DNA from: CAZPGL01 sp964586175
Lineage (GTDB): Bacteria > Actinomycetota > Acidimicrobiia > Acidimicrobiales > MedAcidi-G1
Assembly: GCA_964586175.1 (NCBI GenBank)
Contig: CAZPGL010000024.1
Coordinates: forward strand, 1-32,156
Direction of reading: 5' to 3'
DNA length: 32,156 nt
Part shown: positions 7,689-14,592 of the stretch, one piece after another
Layout: each line of letters opens with the position of its first letter
Numbering within the stretch: the stretch's first letter is position 1
Notes under the pieces: model-generated
Seen by the model: only the letters and a program-made list of their open reading frames with translations
What the model was told of the DNA's origin: nothing
Database searches by the model: none
Made by a program: the position numbers and the translations under genes

Positions 7689-8501
7689 GTGGCACTCCAA
7701 CACGCACCCGGTGGCGCCCCTGGTGCGCTGATCGCCAAGCGGTATCGGCTGGGCCGCCTCGTCGCCGCTACTTCGCTTACCGAGATCTGGGCAGCATGCG
7801 ACGAGGTCCTGGACCGCCCGGTGACCTGCAAGCTGATCCACGCCGGCGACGTTCCAACGGCAGCCGGGCGCCTCACCATCGACGGGGTGCCCGACCTGTT
7901 CGACGTCACCACCCACCAGAACATGGCCGTCGTGGTGTCCGAGCACGTCGATGTCTGGCCGCTCGACCGGCTGCTGGAGGCCCATCCCGTCCTCCACCCG
8001 GACGACGTCGTGACCATCGCCGACGCGACGGCCCGCATCCTCGACGACGCCCATCGTCACGGTGTTCCCCATCTGGCCTTGCGGCCGTCGAACATCCTGG
8101 TGCTCGACGACGGCGACATCCGGCTGACCGATTTCCGCGGGCGCTGTGACGGCGACGGCCCCGGGCCGTTCGACCATCAACCGGACCTCGTCGCGATCGG
8201 CGACCTCGTCGCCGGGTTGCTCGGGCGCTGTCCGGCGGCGTCGCTGCCCCCCCACCTGCGCCGCCTGGGCGACCTGCTCGACGCCGGCCCACCGGAGTCG
8301 CTGTTGACCCTCCGCCTGGCCCTCCATCCGCCGACTGCCACGGGGTCCACCCGCCGGATCTTCCGCTGGCTGGTCCCGGTGCTCGGGGCCGCGCTCCTCA
8401 TCGGCGTCGTGGTCGCATCGGCCCGACTGCTCCTCGGCGACACCGACCCGTCTCCGGACCCGGTCCGATCCGCTCCCGCCGCCGCCGAGGGCGGGGGCTA
8501 G
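7689..8501 (+). CDS. Membrane-anchored protein pseudokinase
   Basis: The 270-residue protein has a Ser/Thr-kinase-like fold (about 18-215), one membrane helix (about 226-248) and a short acidic, Pro/Ala-rich outer tail. Catalytic features are gone: the glycine loop reads GRLVAATSLTEIW, the HRD motif is H128-L-A-L-R-P-S-N135 with Ala in place of the catalytic Asp, and DFG is D148-F-R. The VAIK-type Lys survives (K48 in VTCKL). Mycobacterial MviN (Rv3910), which lies at this exact place, carries such a pseudokinase fused behind the MurJ flippase and binds FhaA through it. Here the MurJ part is absent. The inference is an orphan or split MviN tail with a scaffold role. A GTG at 7662 is an alternative start. 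Confidence 0.75.
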   Translation: MALQHAPGGAPGALIAKRYRLGRLVAATSLTEIWAACDEVLDRPVTCKLIHAGDVPTAAGRLTIDGVPDLFDVTTHQNMAVVVSEHVDVWPLDRLLEAHPVLHPDDVVTIADATARILDDAHRHGVPHLALRPSNILVLDDGDIRLTDFRGRCDGDGPGPFDHQPDLVAIGDLVAGLLGRCPAASLPPHLRRLGDLLDAGPPESLLTLRLALHPPTATGSTRRIFRWLVPVLGAALLIGVVVASARLLLGDTDPSPDPVRSAPAAAEGGG

Positions 8502-8504
8502 TCT
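8499..8504 (+). promoter_or_regulatory. Candidate -10 box for the sigma factor operon
   Basis: TAGTCT overlaps the stop codon of the pseudokinase gene and lies seven bases before an in-frame ATC (8512) and 31 bases before the GTG start (8536). No clear -35 box is seen, and an ECF-type autoregulatory GGAAC motif is not found. Confidence 0.4.
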
Positions 8505-8535
8505 CCGAGCCATCAGCCGGTTCGACCAACGATCA

Positions 8536-9114
8536 GTGGGCGGCCCCGACGATCCACCCGACGACCAGTTGGTCACGGCGGCACGGGCCGGGGACCGGGA
8601 CGCCCTCGACCGGCTGCTGCGCCGCCACCACGACCGGATCTGGGCGATATGCCGGCGACTCGCCGGCAACGAGGCCGATGCGCTCGACGCCACCCAGGAG
8701 GCCCTGATCGCCGTGGCCACCCGCCTCGACCGGTTCGACGGCCGGTCCCGATTCACCACCTGGCTTTACCGGGTCACCACCAACGCCTGCCTGGACGAGT
8801 TGCGGCGGCGGTCGCGGCGGCCGGTCCCCGGGCTGGACGCCGGCCTGTTCGAGCGGCCGGCGGCCGGCACCCCCGACGACGCGCAGGTCGTCGACCGACT
8901 CGACGTGGACGCCGCATTGGGTGCGCTTCCCGAGGAGTTCCGGGTCGCCGTCGTGCTCCGCGACCTGTGCGACCTCGACTACGCCCAGATCGCCGACGTG
9001 CTCGAGATCCCGCCGGGCACCGTCCGCTCCCGTATCGCCCGAGCCCGCGGTGCTCTCGCCGATCTTCTCGATCCCGGGAACCAGCCCGACAGCGACGGAC
9101 GTCAGAACCGATGA
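8536..9114 (+). CDS. ECF sigma factor (SigM-like)
   Basis: The 192-residue protein is an ECF sigma-70 factor with region 2 (about 12-85; core-binding and -10 recognition, including DALDATQEALIAVATRLDRF and FTTWLYRVTTNACLDELRRR) and region 4 (about 130-182; LPEEFRVAVVLRD and the helix-turn-helix YAQIADVLEIPPGTVRSRIARAR). It would direct RNA polymerase to an envelope or redox stress regulon. Its place upstream of a membrane protein, trxB and trxA is that of sigM-rsmA-trxB2-trxC in mycobacteria. The GTG has no Shine-Dalgarno sequence. Its stop overlaps the next start in ATGA, as expected for a sigma/anti-sigma pair made in fixed ratio. Confidence 0.93.
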   Translation: MGGPDDPPDDQLVTAARAGDRDALDRLLRRHHDRIWAICRRLAGNEADALDATQEALIAVATRLDRFDGRSRFTTWLYRVTTNACLDELRRRSRRPVPGLDAGLFERPAAGTPDDAQVVDRLDVDAALGALPEEFRVAVVLRDLCDLDYAQIADVLEIPPGTVRSRIARARGALADLLDPGNQPDSDGRQNR

Positions 9115-9965
9115 ACATGGCTCCATACCCGCCTCCACCCGGACCCGACGACGATCGGGACCTCCTCGCAGCGTCGATCCTCGACGGCGAGACCCCCTGG
9201 CCCGACGACGCCTCCGACGAGCTCCGCGATCGGGTACGGCGGTTCGAAGAGGCCTCGGCAGCGCTGGCCGCCACCCCGCCGTTCCCCGACGCCGAACGGC
9301 GCGACGCCCAGATCGCCGCCGCGGTGTCGGCCGCCGGCGACCGGGTCGTGGTCCCGCTGCGCCGGCGACCCCGATGGACATCGACTCCGGTGCTGGCCGG
9401 CGCAGTGGCGGCGGCGGCCGCGGTGCTGGTACTCGCCGTCGGCGTGCTGGGCGACCTGGGCTCCGACGAAACGGACGTCGCCGGGGTCCAGGTGTCGGCC
9501 ACCACGGCAGAGAGCGCTGAGGACGAGCAGCCGGCGATGACCACCATGGCAACAGCGGCCACGACCGCCGCTCTCGAGACGAACACCGCGGCCGCCATGG
9601 ACGAGGAGGGGTCGTACGCCGACGCGGCCAGGGTCGAGCAGGCGGAGTCGGCCCTGGCGGGATCAGATGCCTACCTCGCTGAGCCCGCCGACGGGCCCAC
9701 CGTCGACCTGCTCCCGGCGGACGACAGCCTGGACGTCGAAGCCTGGGCCCGGGACGACCTCGGCACCGACCTCGACGGCACCCCCTGCCCGGTCGACGCC
9801 ATGGCCGACCTCCTCGGCCAGCCGGTCCTGGCCGCCGGCCCACTCGACCCGGACGCCCCCGACGGGCTGTGGGTCTACGCCGGGGCCGACCGGCGGCTGG
9901 TCGCCGACTCCGTCGACTGCTCCTGGGTGTACCTCACCGAACCACCCGACCCCGACGGGCCCTGA
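9111..9965 (+). CDS. Putative transmembrane anti-sigma factor
   Basis: The 284-residue protein has a cytoplasmic part (1-88), one membrane helix (about 92-114) and an extracytoplasmic part of about 170 residues with an Ala/Thr-rich stalk. The coupled ATGA overlap with the sigma gene and the topology argue for an anti-sigma factor like mycobacterial RsmA. The usual zinc anti-sigma motif (H-x3-C-x2-C) is absent; the cytoplasmic part contains helical acidic segments (DRDLLAASILDGE, DELRDRVRRFEEASAAL) that could bind the sigma factor. Both cysteines of the protein are outside, in GTPCPVD and VDCSW, near the C terminus, and could form a redox-sensitive disulfide. The function is inferred from context, not from a recognised domain. 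Confidence 0.75.
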   Translation: MNMAPYPPPPGPDDDRDLLAASILDGETPWPDDASDELRDRVRRFEEASAALAATPPFPDAERRDAQIAAAVSAAGDRVVVPLRRRPRWTSTPVLAGAVAAAAAVLVLAVGVLGDLGSDETDVAGVQVSATTAESAEDEQPAMTTMATAATTAALETNTAAAMDEEGSYADAARVEQAESALAGSDAYLAEPADGPTVDLLPADDSLDVEAWARDDLGTDLDGTPCPVDAMADLLGQPVLAAGPLDPDAPDGLWVYAGADRRLVADSVDCSWVYLTEPPDPDGP

Positions 9966-9983
9966 GCCCGTTGAGGGTCTGGA

Positions 9984-9989
9984 TAGGCT
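9984..9989 (+). promoter_or_regulatory. Leaderless -10 box for the small membrane protein
   Basis: TAGGCT is followed by six bases and the ATG at 9996. The gene shows no Shine-Dalgarno sequence, so a leaderless transcript that continues into trxB is likely. Confidence 0.5.
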
Positions 9990-9995
9990 CGGCTC

Positions 9996-10307
9996 ATGGC
10001 CGAACCGACTCCGGACCCCTCCGACTGGGTGACCTCCACCACCGGCCGCTTCGTCGACGCCGTCAGTGCCCTGCGGGCCCGCACCACCCAGCCGGTCATC
10101 ACCGCCACCCGGGGCATCGTGTACGGCATCGTCGCCATCGTCTGCGGCCTGACCGTGCTGGTACTCCTCGGGATCGGCCTGTTCCGCCTGCTCGACCTGC
10201 TGATCCCAGGCGAGAGCTGGTCGGCCCACCTCGTGTTCGGCGCCGTGTGCTGCACGCTCGGCGCCCTGCTGTGGTCCCGCCGTTCACCCCAGCCCCCCAC
10301 CGACTGA
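9996..10307 (+). CDS. Small membrane protein, two helices
   Basis: The 103-residue protein has a polar N-terminal segment (about 1-40, with an amphipathic stretch FVDAVSALRARTTQP), a first membrane helix near 43-66, a short loop LLDLLIPGESW, and a second helix near 76-92, then a basic tail. It resembles small holin-III-like or DUF-type membrane proteins common in actinobacteria, but I do not recognise a named family. It sits between the anti-sigma gene and trxB and probably shares their transcript. No function is assigned. Confidence 0.8.
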   Translation: MAEPTPDPSDWVTSTTGRFVDAVSALRARTTQPVITATRGIVYGIVAIVCGLTVLVLLGIGLFRLLDLLIPGESWSAHLVFGAVCCTLGALLWSRRSPQPPTD

Positions 10308-10334
10308 ACCCACGCACGCCGTCCGAAGGAACCC

Positions 10335-11297
10335 ATGTCCGCCACCGCACGCGAGGTCATCGTCATCGGCTCCGGCCCGGCCGGGCTGACCGCCGCCATC
10401 TACGCCGCCCGGGCCGACCTGGCCCCGCTGGTCATCGAGGGCGAGCCGTCATCGACCAGTGATCAGCCGGGCGGCCAGCTCATGTTGACCACCGACGTCG
10501 AGAACTTCCCCGGCTTCCCCGACGGGGTCATGGGCCCCCAACTGATGACCGACATGCGGGCCCAGGCCGAACGGTTCGGTGCCGAGTTCCTGACCGCCAA
10601 GGTCAGCCGGGTCGATCTGGCGGCACACCCGAAGCGCCTCTGGGTCGGCGACCCGGACGGTGAGCCAACCCACCTGGCCGACGCGGTCATCGTGTCGACC
10701 GGCGCCCGCTCTCTGATGTTGGGCCTCGACGCAGAGACCCGGCTCATCGGCCACGGTCTGTCCACGTGCGCCACATGCGACGGGTTCTTCTTTCGCGACC
10801 AGGAGATCGCCGTGGTCGGCGGCGGCGACTCGGCCGTCGAGGAGGCCACCTTCCTCACCAAGTTCGCCTCCAAGGTCACCATCGTCCACCGCCGCGACGA
10901 GCTGCGGGCCTCGAAGATCATGCAGCAGCGGGCGTTCGACAACCCGAAGATCGAGTTCGCCTGGAACACCGTGGTCGACGACGTGGTGGGCGACACCAAG
11001 GTCGAGGGCCTCGCCGTGCGAGACATCCTCACCGACACCACCAGCGTGCTGCCGGTCACCGGGGTGTTCATCGCCATAGGCCACCGCCCCAACACCGATC
11101 TGTTCGCCGGCCAACTCGACATGGACGACAACGGCTACCTCATCACCGCGCCGGGTCGATCCCTCACGAACCTCGACGGGGTGTTCGCCTGCGGCGACGT
11201 CCAGGACCACACCTACCGGCAGGCCATCACCGCAGCCGGATCGGGATGCATGGCGGCCATCGACGCCGAACGGTGGCTCGAGAACCGCCACGACTGA
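10335..11297 (+). CDS. trxB: Thioredoxin-disulfide reductase
   Basis: TrxB passes electrons from NADPH through FAD to thioredoxin. The 320-residue protein has the family's usual length. The FAD site GSGPAG is at residues 12-17, the redox-active CATC at Cys145 and Cys148, the NADPH site GGGDSAVEEA near 165, HRRDELRAS near 185 and the FAD-binding FACGDVQD near the C terminus. The ATG follows a GAAGGA ribosome-binding site. It is immediately upstream of trxA on the same strand, as in many actinobacteria. Confidence 0.97.
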   Translation: MSATAREVIVIGSGPAGLTAAIYAARADLAPLVIEGEPSSTSDQPGGQLMLTTDVENFPGFPDGVMGPQLMTDMRAQAERFGAEFLTAKVSRVDLAAHPKRLWVGDPDGEPTHLADAVIVSTGARSLMLGLDAETRLIGHGLSTCATCDGFFFRDQEIAVVGGGDSAVEEATFLTKFASKVTIVHRRDELRASKIMQQRAFDNPKIEFAWNTVVDDVVGDTKVEGLAVRDILTDTTSVLPVTGVFIAIGHRPNTDLFAGQLDMDDNGYLITAPGRSLTNLDGVFACGDVQDHTYRQAITAAGSGCMAAIDAERWLENRHD

Positions 11298-11347
11298 ACC
11301 CACCAGGGTGACGTCTGACCCCCGTCCGGCCGCCGCCCAACCATCCC

Positions 11348-11378
11348 GTCGAACACCGATGGCGGGTAGAACTACAGT
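11348..11378 (+). promoter_or_regulatory. Candidate promoter for trxA
   Basis: TACAGT at 11373-11378 would be the -10 box. GTCGAAC at 11348-11354 is a weak -35 candidate. It lies in the 113-base trxB-trxA gap, so trxA may be made both from this promoter and by read-through. Confidence 0.4.
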
Positions 11379-11410
11379 CCGACACCGCGACCCGCGAGGA
11401 GAAGCCGACC

Positions 11411-11737
11411 ATGGCCGGTTCGATCAGCCACCTGTCCGAAGCCACGTTCGATGAAGAGATCGGTTCGGCCGCCGAGCCGGTGCTGGTCGACTTCTGGGCC
11501 GAGTGGTGCGGTCCCTGCAAGATGATCGCCCCCATCCTCGAGGAGTTGGCGACCGAGCAGGACGGCACGTTGAAGGTCGCCAAGGTCAACGTCGACGACG
11601 CCCCCGACCTGGCCCGGCGTTTCGAGGTCATGAGCATCCCGACCCTCATCGTGTTCCGCGATGGTGCGCCGGCCAAGCGCATGATCGGCGCCAAGGGCAA
11701 GCCCCAGCTGCTCGACGAGCTGGCCGAGTTCCTCTGA
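11411..11737 (+). CDS. trxA: Thioredoxin
   Basis: The 108-residue protein is a classical thioredoxin that reduces protein disulfides in the cytoplasm. The active site is W32-C-G-P-C36, preceded by VLVDFWAEW; the partly buried Asp is in LVDFW, and the cis-proline is P77 in SIPTL. The C-terminal GAKGKPQLLDELAEFL helix is complete. A GAGGAG ribosome-binding site precedes the ATG. It pairs with trxB just upstream. Confidence 0.97.
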   Translation: MAGSISHLSEATFDEEIGSAAEPVLVDFWAEWCGPCKMIAPILEELATEQDGTLKVAKVNVDDAPDLARRFEVMSIPTLIVFRDGAPAKRMIGAKGKPQLLDELAEFL

Positions 11738-11774
11738 GCCGACCCCGACGCCCGACGGCCCAGCGACTCCGGCC

Positions 11775-12779
11775 ATGACGGGCGACCATCCTCCGTCCCC
11801 CGGGCCGCTCCGGCCGGGTGACCACGGAAAAACCGTTTGTGACCTGCACCGACGTCTCCTGGCAGTCGGCCACGAGGTGGTCGAAGCCGAGGTCGACGCC
11901 GGTGAGTTCGGTCCGGACACGGCGCGTCTGGTGCTCCGGTTCCAGGCCGAACGGGGCCTCCAGGAGGACGGCCTGGTCGGCCCGGAGACCCTGGCGTCGC
12001 TCATCGAGGCCGGGTTCCGACTCGGCGACCGGCATCTCTACCTTCACGTCCCCATGCTGCGCGGCGACGACGTCGCCGACCTCCAGCTCCGCCTCGGGTC
12101 CCTGGGCTTCGACGCCGGGCGGATCGACGGGATCTTCGGACCCGACACCGCCCGGGCCCTCATCGAGTTTCAACGCAACATCGCCCTCGTCACCGACGGC
12201 ATCGCCGGCGTCGACACCGTCAAGGAGCTCCGTCAGTTGGCCGGCCGGTCCTCGGGTTCGACCCCGGTGGCCCAGATCCGGGAACTGGACCGACTCCGGC
12301 GGAGCCGCCCCGACCTCGAAGAGCGCCGCATCGCCCTCGGCCAGTTCGGGGACTGCGGGGCACTGGCCTCGGCGCTGACCCGGCTGCTGCGTACCCGTGG
12401 TGCCAACGTGGCCACCCTCGACCATCCCGACGAGACGAGTCAGGCCGAAACGGCCAACCGGTTCGATGCCGACCTCTACCTCGGGCTACGTATCGAGAAC
12501 GACTCCCATTCGCGCATCGCCTACTTCGCCACCGAGGGCTTCCACAGCGAGGGTGGCTTCCGGCTGGCCAACCGCTGCGCCGCCGGCATCGCCTCGGTCA
12601 CCCCGGACGTATCGTCCGTCAAGGGAATGCGCCTGGCGATCCTGCGTCGGACCCGCATGCCCGCCGTCCTGTGCTCCCTCGGCCCCCCCTCGACGGTCGT
12701 GCAGTCGACGGCTGAGCTGGCCGACGCCCTGGCCGCGGCGATCAGCACATGGGCCGCTGATCCGGCAGCTGACGACTGA
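11775..12779 (+). CDS. CwlM-like protein: two peptidoglycan-binding domains and a degenerate amidase domain
   Basis: The 334-residue protein lacks a signal peptide. Two PG_binding_1 repeats lie near 12-70 (FGPDTARLVLRFQAERGLQEDGLVG) and 82-150 (IFGPDTARALIEFQ...TDGIAG), followed by an amidase_3-like domain near 175-325. This is the layout and place of CwlM (Rv3915), a cytoplasmic regulator of MurA under PknB control rather than a wall hydrolase. Here the first zinc motif (usually D-P-G-H-G) is replaced by IALGQFGDCGALASAL, the SIHANA-type motif by LYLGLRIEND, and no catalytic Glu context is seen. The inference is a non-catalytic regulator of cell-wall synthesis. It ends 29 bases from the convergent parB stop. 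Confidence 0.82.
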   Translation: MTGDHPPSPGPLRPGDHGKTVCDLHRRLLAVGHEVVEAEVDAGEFGPDTARLVLRFQAERGLQEDGLVGPETLASLIEAGFRLGDRHLYLHVPMLRGDDVADLQLRLGSLGFDAGRIDGIFGPDTARALIEFQRNIALVTDGIAGVDTVKELRQLAGRSSGSTPVAQIRELDRLRRSRPDLEERRIALGQFGDCGALASALTRLLRTRGANVATLDHPDETSQAETANRFDADLYLGLRIENDSHSRIAYFATEGFHSEGGFRLANRCAAGIASVTPDVSSVKGMRLAILRRTRMPAVLCSLGPPSTVVQSTAELADALAAAISTWAADPAADD

Positions 12780-12808
12780 CGCCGGTTGCCGAGTCGGGCG
12801 CGGGTTCG

Positions 12809-13720
12809 TCAGCGGGCCAGCAGGCCGTAGATCCGGTGGAGGTCGTCGCGGTCGGCGAAGGTCACGATGATCCGGCCCCGTCCACCCCGGGTCGACACGT
12901 TGACCTTGGTGTCGAGCTGATCGCTCAACAGCCGCTCGACCTCCAAAATCCCCGCATCGCGCATGACGCCATCCGGCTTCGGCGGCGTAACCACCACCGG
13001 GTCGGCCACCAGGTCCCGCACCAGATCCTCGATCTGGCGCACCGTGAGCTCCTCGTCAACGATTCGGCGGGCCAGGATGCGCTGGACCTGCTGGTCGTCG
13101 ACGCCGAGCAGGGCCCGTCCGTGACCGGCCGTGATGGCGCCCTCGATGACCAGGAGTTGCACATGGTCGTCGAGATGCAGAAGACGCAGTGCGTTGGCCA
13201 CCGCCGACCGGCTCCGTCCGACCCGGCTGGCCACCTGCTGCTGGGTGAACTCGAACTCGTCCATGAGCCGGTGGAACGCCGCCGCCTCTTCGATCGGGTT
13301 GAGGTCGTCGCGGTGCAGGTTCTCGACGATGGCCTGTTCCAGGGATTCCCGATCGTCGATCTGCACCACCAGGGCGGGGATTTCCACCAGACCAGCGCTG
13401 CAGGCGGCCCGCCAGCGTCGCTCGCCGGCCACCAACTCATAACCGAATGATGTGGAACGGAGTAGAATTGGCTGAAGAATACCGTGAAGTCGTACGGATT
13501 CGACCAGCTCCTGTTGGCGTTCGTCGTCGAAGACCGACCGGGGCTGCCAGGGGTTGGGCACGATCCGGTCGACGGCGACGAGGACCAGCCCCTCATCGGC
13601 TCCGGAGGATCGACCAGGGGCCGGCGGGACGCCCGCGGCCGGTGGTGCCGCGGTGTCCTCGGGGCCATCATCGGGGATGAGGGCGGCCAGGCCGCGTCCC
13701 AGACCACTACGTCGGTTCAT
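12809..13720 (-). CDS. parB: Chromosome-partitioning protein ParB
   Basis: ParB binds parS, spreads as a CTP-dependent clamp and recruits ParA and SMC. The 303-residue protein opens with the typical GLGRGLAALIP, a disordered Pro/Ala linker, then the N-terminal domain with IVPNPWQPR, ELVAGERRWRA (CTP-binding arginine patch) and ENLHRDDLNPIEEA, the helix-turn-helix FTQQQVASRVGRSRSAVANALRLL and a C-terminal dimerisation part rich in basic beta strands (RGRIIVTFADRDDLHRIYGLL). The ATG overlaps the parA stop in ATGA. Codons for about residues 73-95 are unusual: GC drops to about 45 percent with several rare codons (see findings). Confidence 0.97.
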   Translation of the reverse strand: MNRRSGLGRGLAALIPDDGPEDTAAPPAAGVPPAPGRSSGADEGLVLVAVDRIVPNPWQPRSVFDDERQQELVESVRLHGILQPILLRSTSFGYELVAGERRWRAACSAGLVEIPALVVQIDDRESLEQAIVENLHRDDLNPIEEAAAFHRLMDEFEFTQQQVASRVGRSRSAVANALRLLHLDDHVQLLVIEGAITAGHGRALLGVDDQQVQRILARRIVDEELTVRQIEDLVRDLVADPVVVTPPKPDGVMRDAGILEVERLLSDQLDTKVNVSTRGGRGRIIVTFADRDDLHRIYGLLAR

Positions 13721-14517
13721 GTCAGGACCTCCTTGGCGACCTGCCGGTAGGCCACCGCGCCCCGGCAGGTCGGATCGAAGCTGGTGATGGGCTGCCCGTA
13801 CGACGGTGCTTCGGACAGCCGGACGGACCGGGGAATGACCTGGCGGCACACCCGCTCTCCAAAATGGGCCCTGACCTCGTCAGCCACCTGTTCGGACAGC
13901 TTGGTGCGAGCATCGAACATGACCAGCACGATCGTGGACACGTGGAGGTCGGGGTTGAGATTGGCCTTCACCAGCTCAACGTTGCCCATCAGTTGGCCCA
14001 GACCCTCGAGGGCGTAGTACTCGCACTGGATCGGCACCAGCACCTCGTCGGCGACCACCAAGGCGTTGATGGTCAGCAACCCCAGGGCGGGTGGGCAGTC
14101 TATGAGGACGATGTCGTAGTCGCCGAGGACCGGTTCCAGTGCCCGGGCCAGTTGGTGTTCCCGGCTGAACGCCGTGACCAATTCGATCTCGGCGCCGGCC
14201 AAGGCCAGGCTGGACGGCACGAGGTCCAGGCCATCAACGCCGGTCGGCGTCAGGATGTCGGCGATGGTCGCCTTCTGGGACAGCACCTCGTAGATGGACT
14301 GGTCAACGGACTGCTGGTCCTCCTGGCCGACCGCGCCCCGGCTGGACACCCCTAGGCCGGTGGTGGCGTTGGCCTGTGGATCCAGATCCACGATCAGGAC
14401 GCGCCGGCCCTCCTCGGCCATGGCAGCACCCATGTTGATCGTGGTGGTGGTTTTGCCCACGCCACCCTTCTGGTTGGCGATGGCGATCACACGCGGGCGA
14501 TAGGACTCCGGAACCAT
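13717..14517 (-). CDS. parA: Chromosome-partitioning ATPase ParA
   Basis: ParA is a Walker-type ATPase that binds DNA non-specifically and moves ParB-parS complexes. It carries the deviant Walker A KGGVGKTTTT near residues 17-26, LIVDLDPQANATTGLG (Walker A' and Switch I), VLIDCPPALG (Walker B) near 125 and the C-terminal RSVRLSEAPSYGQPI signature. With the ATG at 14517 the protein has 266 residues, which fits the family and places the conserved IAIANQKGG close to the N terminus. Upstream in-frame ATGs at 14526 and 14577 exist; the one at 14577 lies inside the parS site and would give a non-conserved MFHVEQ extension. It overlaps parB by four bases. Confidence 0.96.
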   Translation of the reverse strand: MVPESYRPRVIAIANQKGGVGKTTTTINMGAAMAEEGRRVLIVDLDPQANATTGLGVSSRGAVGQEDQQSVDQSIYEVLSQKATIADILTPTGVDGLDLVPSSLALAGAEIELVTAFSREHQLARALEPVLGDYDIVLIDCPPALGLLTINALVVADEVLVPIQCEYYALEGLGQLMGNVELVKANLNPDLHVSTIVLVMFDARTKLSEQVADEVRAHFGERVCRQVIPRSVRLSEAPSYGQPITSFDPTCRGAVAYRQVAKEVLT

Positions 14518-14560
14518 TCCCTGCATCCTGCTGGCCCCAAGGCCGCAATGCAAGGACCCC

Positions 14561-14576
14561 TGTTCCACGTGAAACA
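14561..14576. promoter_or_regulatory. parS centromere site
   Basis: TGTTCCACGTGAAACA is a full match to the bacterial parS consensus TGTTNCACGTGAAACA. It lies between rsmG and parA, about 4 kb from dnaA, where parS sites usually cluster. ParB from the adjacent gene should bind it. No second exact copy was noticed in the window. Confidence 0.93.
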
Positions 14577-14592
14577 CCCGGGCCCCACCCGC

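Noticed and set aside
13447..13680. Plus-strand frame starting MMWNGVELAEEY in the low-GC patch of parB.
   Set aside because: The protein-like look ends after about 20 codons, no ribosome-binding site precedes it, and it is antisense to a conserved ParB motif.
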